From: Moraxellaceae bacterium
GTDB taxonomy: Bacteria > Pseudomonadota > Gammaproteobacteria > Pseudomonadales > Moraxellaceae
Length of the DNA stretch: 7,451 nt
Assembly: GCA_014378805.1 (NCBI GenBank)
Contig: JACMMY010000281.1
Location: 1-7,451, forward strand
Direction of reading: 5' to 3'
Each line of letters begins with the position of its first letter. The stretch's first letter is position 1. The position numbers and the translations under genes are program-made. Below, piece by piece: positions 5,506-7,451 of the stretch. The notes under the pieces are model-generated. The model was not told the DNA's origin, did no database searches, and was given only the letters and a program-made list of their open reading frames with translations.

Positions 5506-6468
5506 TCATTTACACGCTACATTCGTACGCTGTAGACGAGAATTGTATGTTTTGCTAAACGGAATAGGTAGCTTGAGGACGCGAATCATGCGTTCGATTG
5601 GCGCTAAAATTTTATTTTCCTCAGGTTCAAGAGATTGACCTAGATAGAGTCCGTGAATGAGAAAAATAGGTTTTATTTGCGCGGTAGGATTTTGTTCGGG
5701 TGTGAGCCATTCACGGCGTGCGGCGCGTCGCCAGTTGATATTTAGAGGAAGGGTATAGCCCCAAGTGCCGCGTAAGTGTTGAGGGTGAAGCCACGTTGAT
5801 AGTGATGCGTTAGCGGTTTCATTGACATGATCAGGATAAAATAATCGCCCTTTAAAAATCGCGCGACGTTTTTGGATCGTTTTTGTCCCTAATAAAGGCA
5901 AATCGATTTGATCAACATTGAATTGCTTTTGTACGGTGTGTTTGATTTTTCGTCCAAACGTATCGAGATCATTTAATCCGCGCCACTCAAACGGTCGTAG
6001 CGATGCTTCCCCTAGATAAAATTTAAGACTCAATTCCCAGTGTTCAATTTCATGGGTTAATTTATTTTCAATAATAAAATCGACTTCACCAATGGTTCGT
6101 TTTTCATCTTTAAGTTGAATGTTTTTCGCAAGCAACTCAAAGTCATGCCAATGGTTAGAGTGATCATTCAGCCAAAAACTCAATAATGCTTCAAAGCGAA
6201 TGCCTAAACGTGAGCTGGAAAGTTTGGCAAGTGATTGATTTAGTTCAGTCGGATCGTCATCTAATGCACGTAAACGAGGAAGATAACGCTGGAAATGATA
6301 TTGCCAGAATTGATCATCAGGCAGATCAATCGTTCGATGAGGGGCGAATTCAGTAGGCCATTGACTGAGTAATGGAGGACTTGCCAATGCGAAAGCGAGG
6401 TCGCGGACTGCGGGTTGGCGGAAAGTGAGCCACTCAAAACAGACTGGAGAGGGCTGTAAAACCGTCAT
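5506..6468 (-). CDS. DUF1853 family protein
   Basis: This 320-residue soluble protein matches the DUF1853 family, of unknown function, from an early WLTFRQPAVRDLAFALASPP block (13-32) through LGIRFEALLSFWL (88-100) and TIGEVDFIIEN (125-135) to HWELSLKFYLG (143-153). The order Glu93, Glu128/Asp130, Glu145 and Lys149 in a helix-strand-strand layout resembles the PD-(D/E)XK nuclease fold, so a nuclease-like activity is possible; this is my inference. No signal peptide or membrane segment is seen. The ATG at 6468 gives a natural family N-terminus but has only a weak ribosome-binding site. The gene is transcribed away from mdh across a 163-bp gap, and no terminator separates its end from the promoter of entericidin unit 3. 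Confidence 0.85.
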   Translation of the reverse strand: MTVLQPSPVCFEWLTFRQPAVRDLAFALASPPLLSQWPTEFAPHRTIDLPDDQFWQYHFQRYLPRLRALDDDPTELNQSLAKLSSSRLGIRFEALLSFWLNDHSNHWHDFELLAKNIQLKDEKRTIGEVDFIIENKLTHEIEHWELSLKFYLGEASLRPFEWRGLNDLDTFGRKIKHTVQKQFNVDQIDLPLLGTKTIQKRRAIFKGRLFYPDHVNETANASLSTWLHPQHLRGTWGYTLPLNINWRRAARREWLTPEQNPTAQIKPIFLIHGLYLGQSLEPEENKILAPIERMIRVLKLPIPFSKTYNSRLQRTNVACK

Positions 6469-6539
6469 ATTGTGTACTCTATTGTAAATACTAGCCTCTG
6501 CAATTCATCAGCTTACTCGCACAAGTTCACCGCTTCAAG

Positions 6540-6545
6540 TACAAT
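6540..6545 (+). promoter_or_regulatory. Possible -10 box of the mdh promoter
   Basis: TACAAT fits the sigma-70 -10 consensus in five of six bases and lies in the 163-bp gap between the divergent DUF1853 and mdh genes. No convincing -35 hexamer is found at 16-18 bp. It would give a leader of about 80 nt. Confidence 0.3.
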
Positions 6546-6631
6546 ACACGCGCTCGAAGATGAAGCGCGGCGAAAACGTGCCCATACGAGACTTGATATT
6601 ACCCCTATCTTTGCCCTTTTGGAGAAAAACG

Positions 6632-7451
6632 ATGAAGCAACCCGTCCGCGTTGCCATTACTGGCGCAGCTGGTCAAATCAGCTATTCATTACTGTTCCGT
6701 ATCGCGTCTGGCGATATGTTGGGCAAAGATCAGCCGATCATTTTACAATTGCTTGAAATCACCCCAGCGCTTGAAGCCCTTAAAGGCGTAGCGATGGAAT
6801 TAGATGATTGTGCATTCCCATTGTTGGCTGGCATCGTTCAAACTGATAATCCAAATGTTGCATTCAAAGATGCAGATTACGCATTGCTCGTTGGCGCACG
6901 TCCACGTGGCCCAGGGATGGAACGTAAAGATTTGCTCGAAGCAAACGCTGCGATCTTCTCTGTACAAGGTAAAGCAATCAACGACAACGCGAACCCGAAC
7001 ATCAAAGTTTTGGTTGTTGGTAACCCGGCAAACACCAACTCATTGATCGCTCAGCGCAACGCGCCAAACATCAACCCACGTCAATTCACAGCAATGACTC
7101 GTTTGGATCACAACCGTGCAATGGCACAGTTGGCTGGTCAAACTGGCACGACTGTAAACGATGTGAAAAAAATGACCATCTGGGGCAACCACTCAGCGAC
7201 TCAATATCCAGATATTTCACAAGCGACTGTGAAAGGCGCGGCTGCTGAAGGTTTGGTTGAGCGTACATGGTACGAAGGTACATTCATTCCTGTTGTACAA
7301 CAACGTGGCGCAGCAATCATCAAAGCACGTGGCGCATCTTCTGCTGCTTCTGCTGCAAACGCTGCAATCGACCACATGCGTACTTGGGCGCTCGGCACTG
7401 AAGAAGGCGACTGGGTATCAATGGGCGTATACAGCGATGGTTCATACGGCA
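6632..7451 (+). CDS. mdh: Malate dehydrogenase, N-terminal 273 residues
   Basis: NAD-dependent malate dehydrogenase, which interconverts malate and oxaloacetate in the TCA cycle in the cytoplasm. It is of the LDH-like/cytosolic-type MDH group common in Acinetobacter and beta-proteobacteria, not the E. coli type. Visible features are the nucleotide-binding GAAGQI (11-16), the substrate loop ARPRGPGMERKDLL with Arg92 and Arg98, NPANTNSL (131-138), TRLDHNRA with Arg157 and Asp159, and WGNHSATQYPD with the catalytic His187. The full protein is usually about 325-330 residues, so roughly the last 55 lie beyond the window. GGAG (6621-6624) stands seven bases before the ATG. Codon choice is clean and typical of a highly expressed gene. 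Confidence 0.96.
   Translation, partial: MKQPVRVAITGAAGQISYSLLFRIASGDMLGKDQPIILQLLEITPALEALKGVAMELDDCAFPLLAGIVQTDNPNVAFKDADYALLVGARPRGPGMERKDLLEANAAIFSVQGKAINDNANPNIKVLVVGNPANTNSLIAQRNAPNINPRQFTAMTRLDHNRAMAQLAGQTGTTVNDVKKMTIWGNHSATQYPDISQATVKGAAAEGLVERTWYEGTFIPVVQQRGAAIIKARGASSAASAANAAIDHMRTWALGTEEGDWVSMGVYSDGSYG

Noticed and set aside
5209..6525. Shared 11-mer ACTCGCACAAG at 5209-5219 and 6515-6525
   Set aside because: Only the first site forms a hairpin. The second has no GCGAGT partner, so the match is probably coincidence.

Overview
The window looks like chromosomal DNA of a gammaproteobacterium, most likely of the family Moraxellaceae (Acinetobacter relatives). The clues are the DapE N-terminus (RPSVTPIDADCQTIMAERLA), the type of malate dehydrogenase, and a DUF1853 protein. 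No tRNA, rRNA, CRISPR array, transposase or integrase was seen.

Layout. Positions 1-2653 hold three housekeeping genes on the minus strand. In the direction of transcription they are recQ (with an unusual C-terminal extension), a YbcJ-like S4 RNA-binding protein, and the first 33 codons of dapE. Positions 2654-5505 are an accessory-looking patch. It holds a dead RelA/SpoT-type alarmone synthetase gene on the plus strand (two in-frame stops and a 4-nt frameshift), three related entericidin-like small lipoprotein units on the minus strand, and a four-helix membrane protein gene on the plus strand inserted between the first and second units. The two intact lipoprotein genes (46 codons each, start-to-start distance exactly 360 bp) share promoter hexamers, a 16-nt 5' leader element, ribosome-binding site placement and terminator hairpin, so they arose by tandem duplication of a whole transcription unit. 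The third unit keeps the mature lipoprotein sequence and a terminator, but has lost 13 nt in its signal peptide and no longer has the shared promoter. Positions 5506-6468 encode a DUF1853 protein on the minus strand, and mdh starts divergently at 6632 and runs off the right edge.

Working together. The flanking genes serve ordinary metabolism and DNA repair (lysine/peptidoglycan precursor synthesis, recombination, TCA cycle). The middle patch carries cell-envelope functions (lipoproteins, membrane protein) and a decayed nucleotide-signalling enzyme, and shows several signs of gene turnover: duplication, deletion, nonsense mutations and a repeated leader sequence. I found no convincing new multi-gene system. 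The most informative parts are the entericidin array with its conserved regulatory shell and the freshly broken alarmone synthetase.
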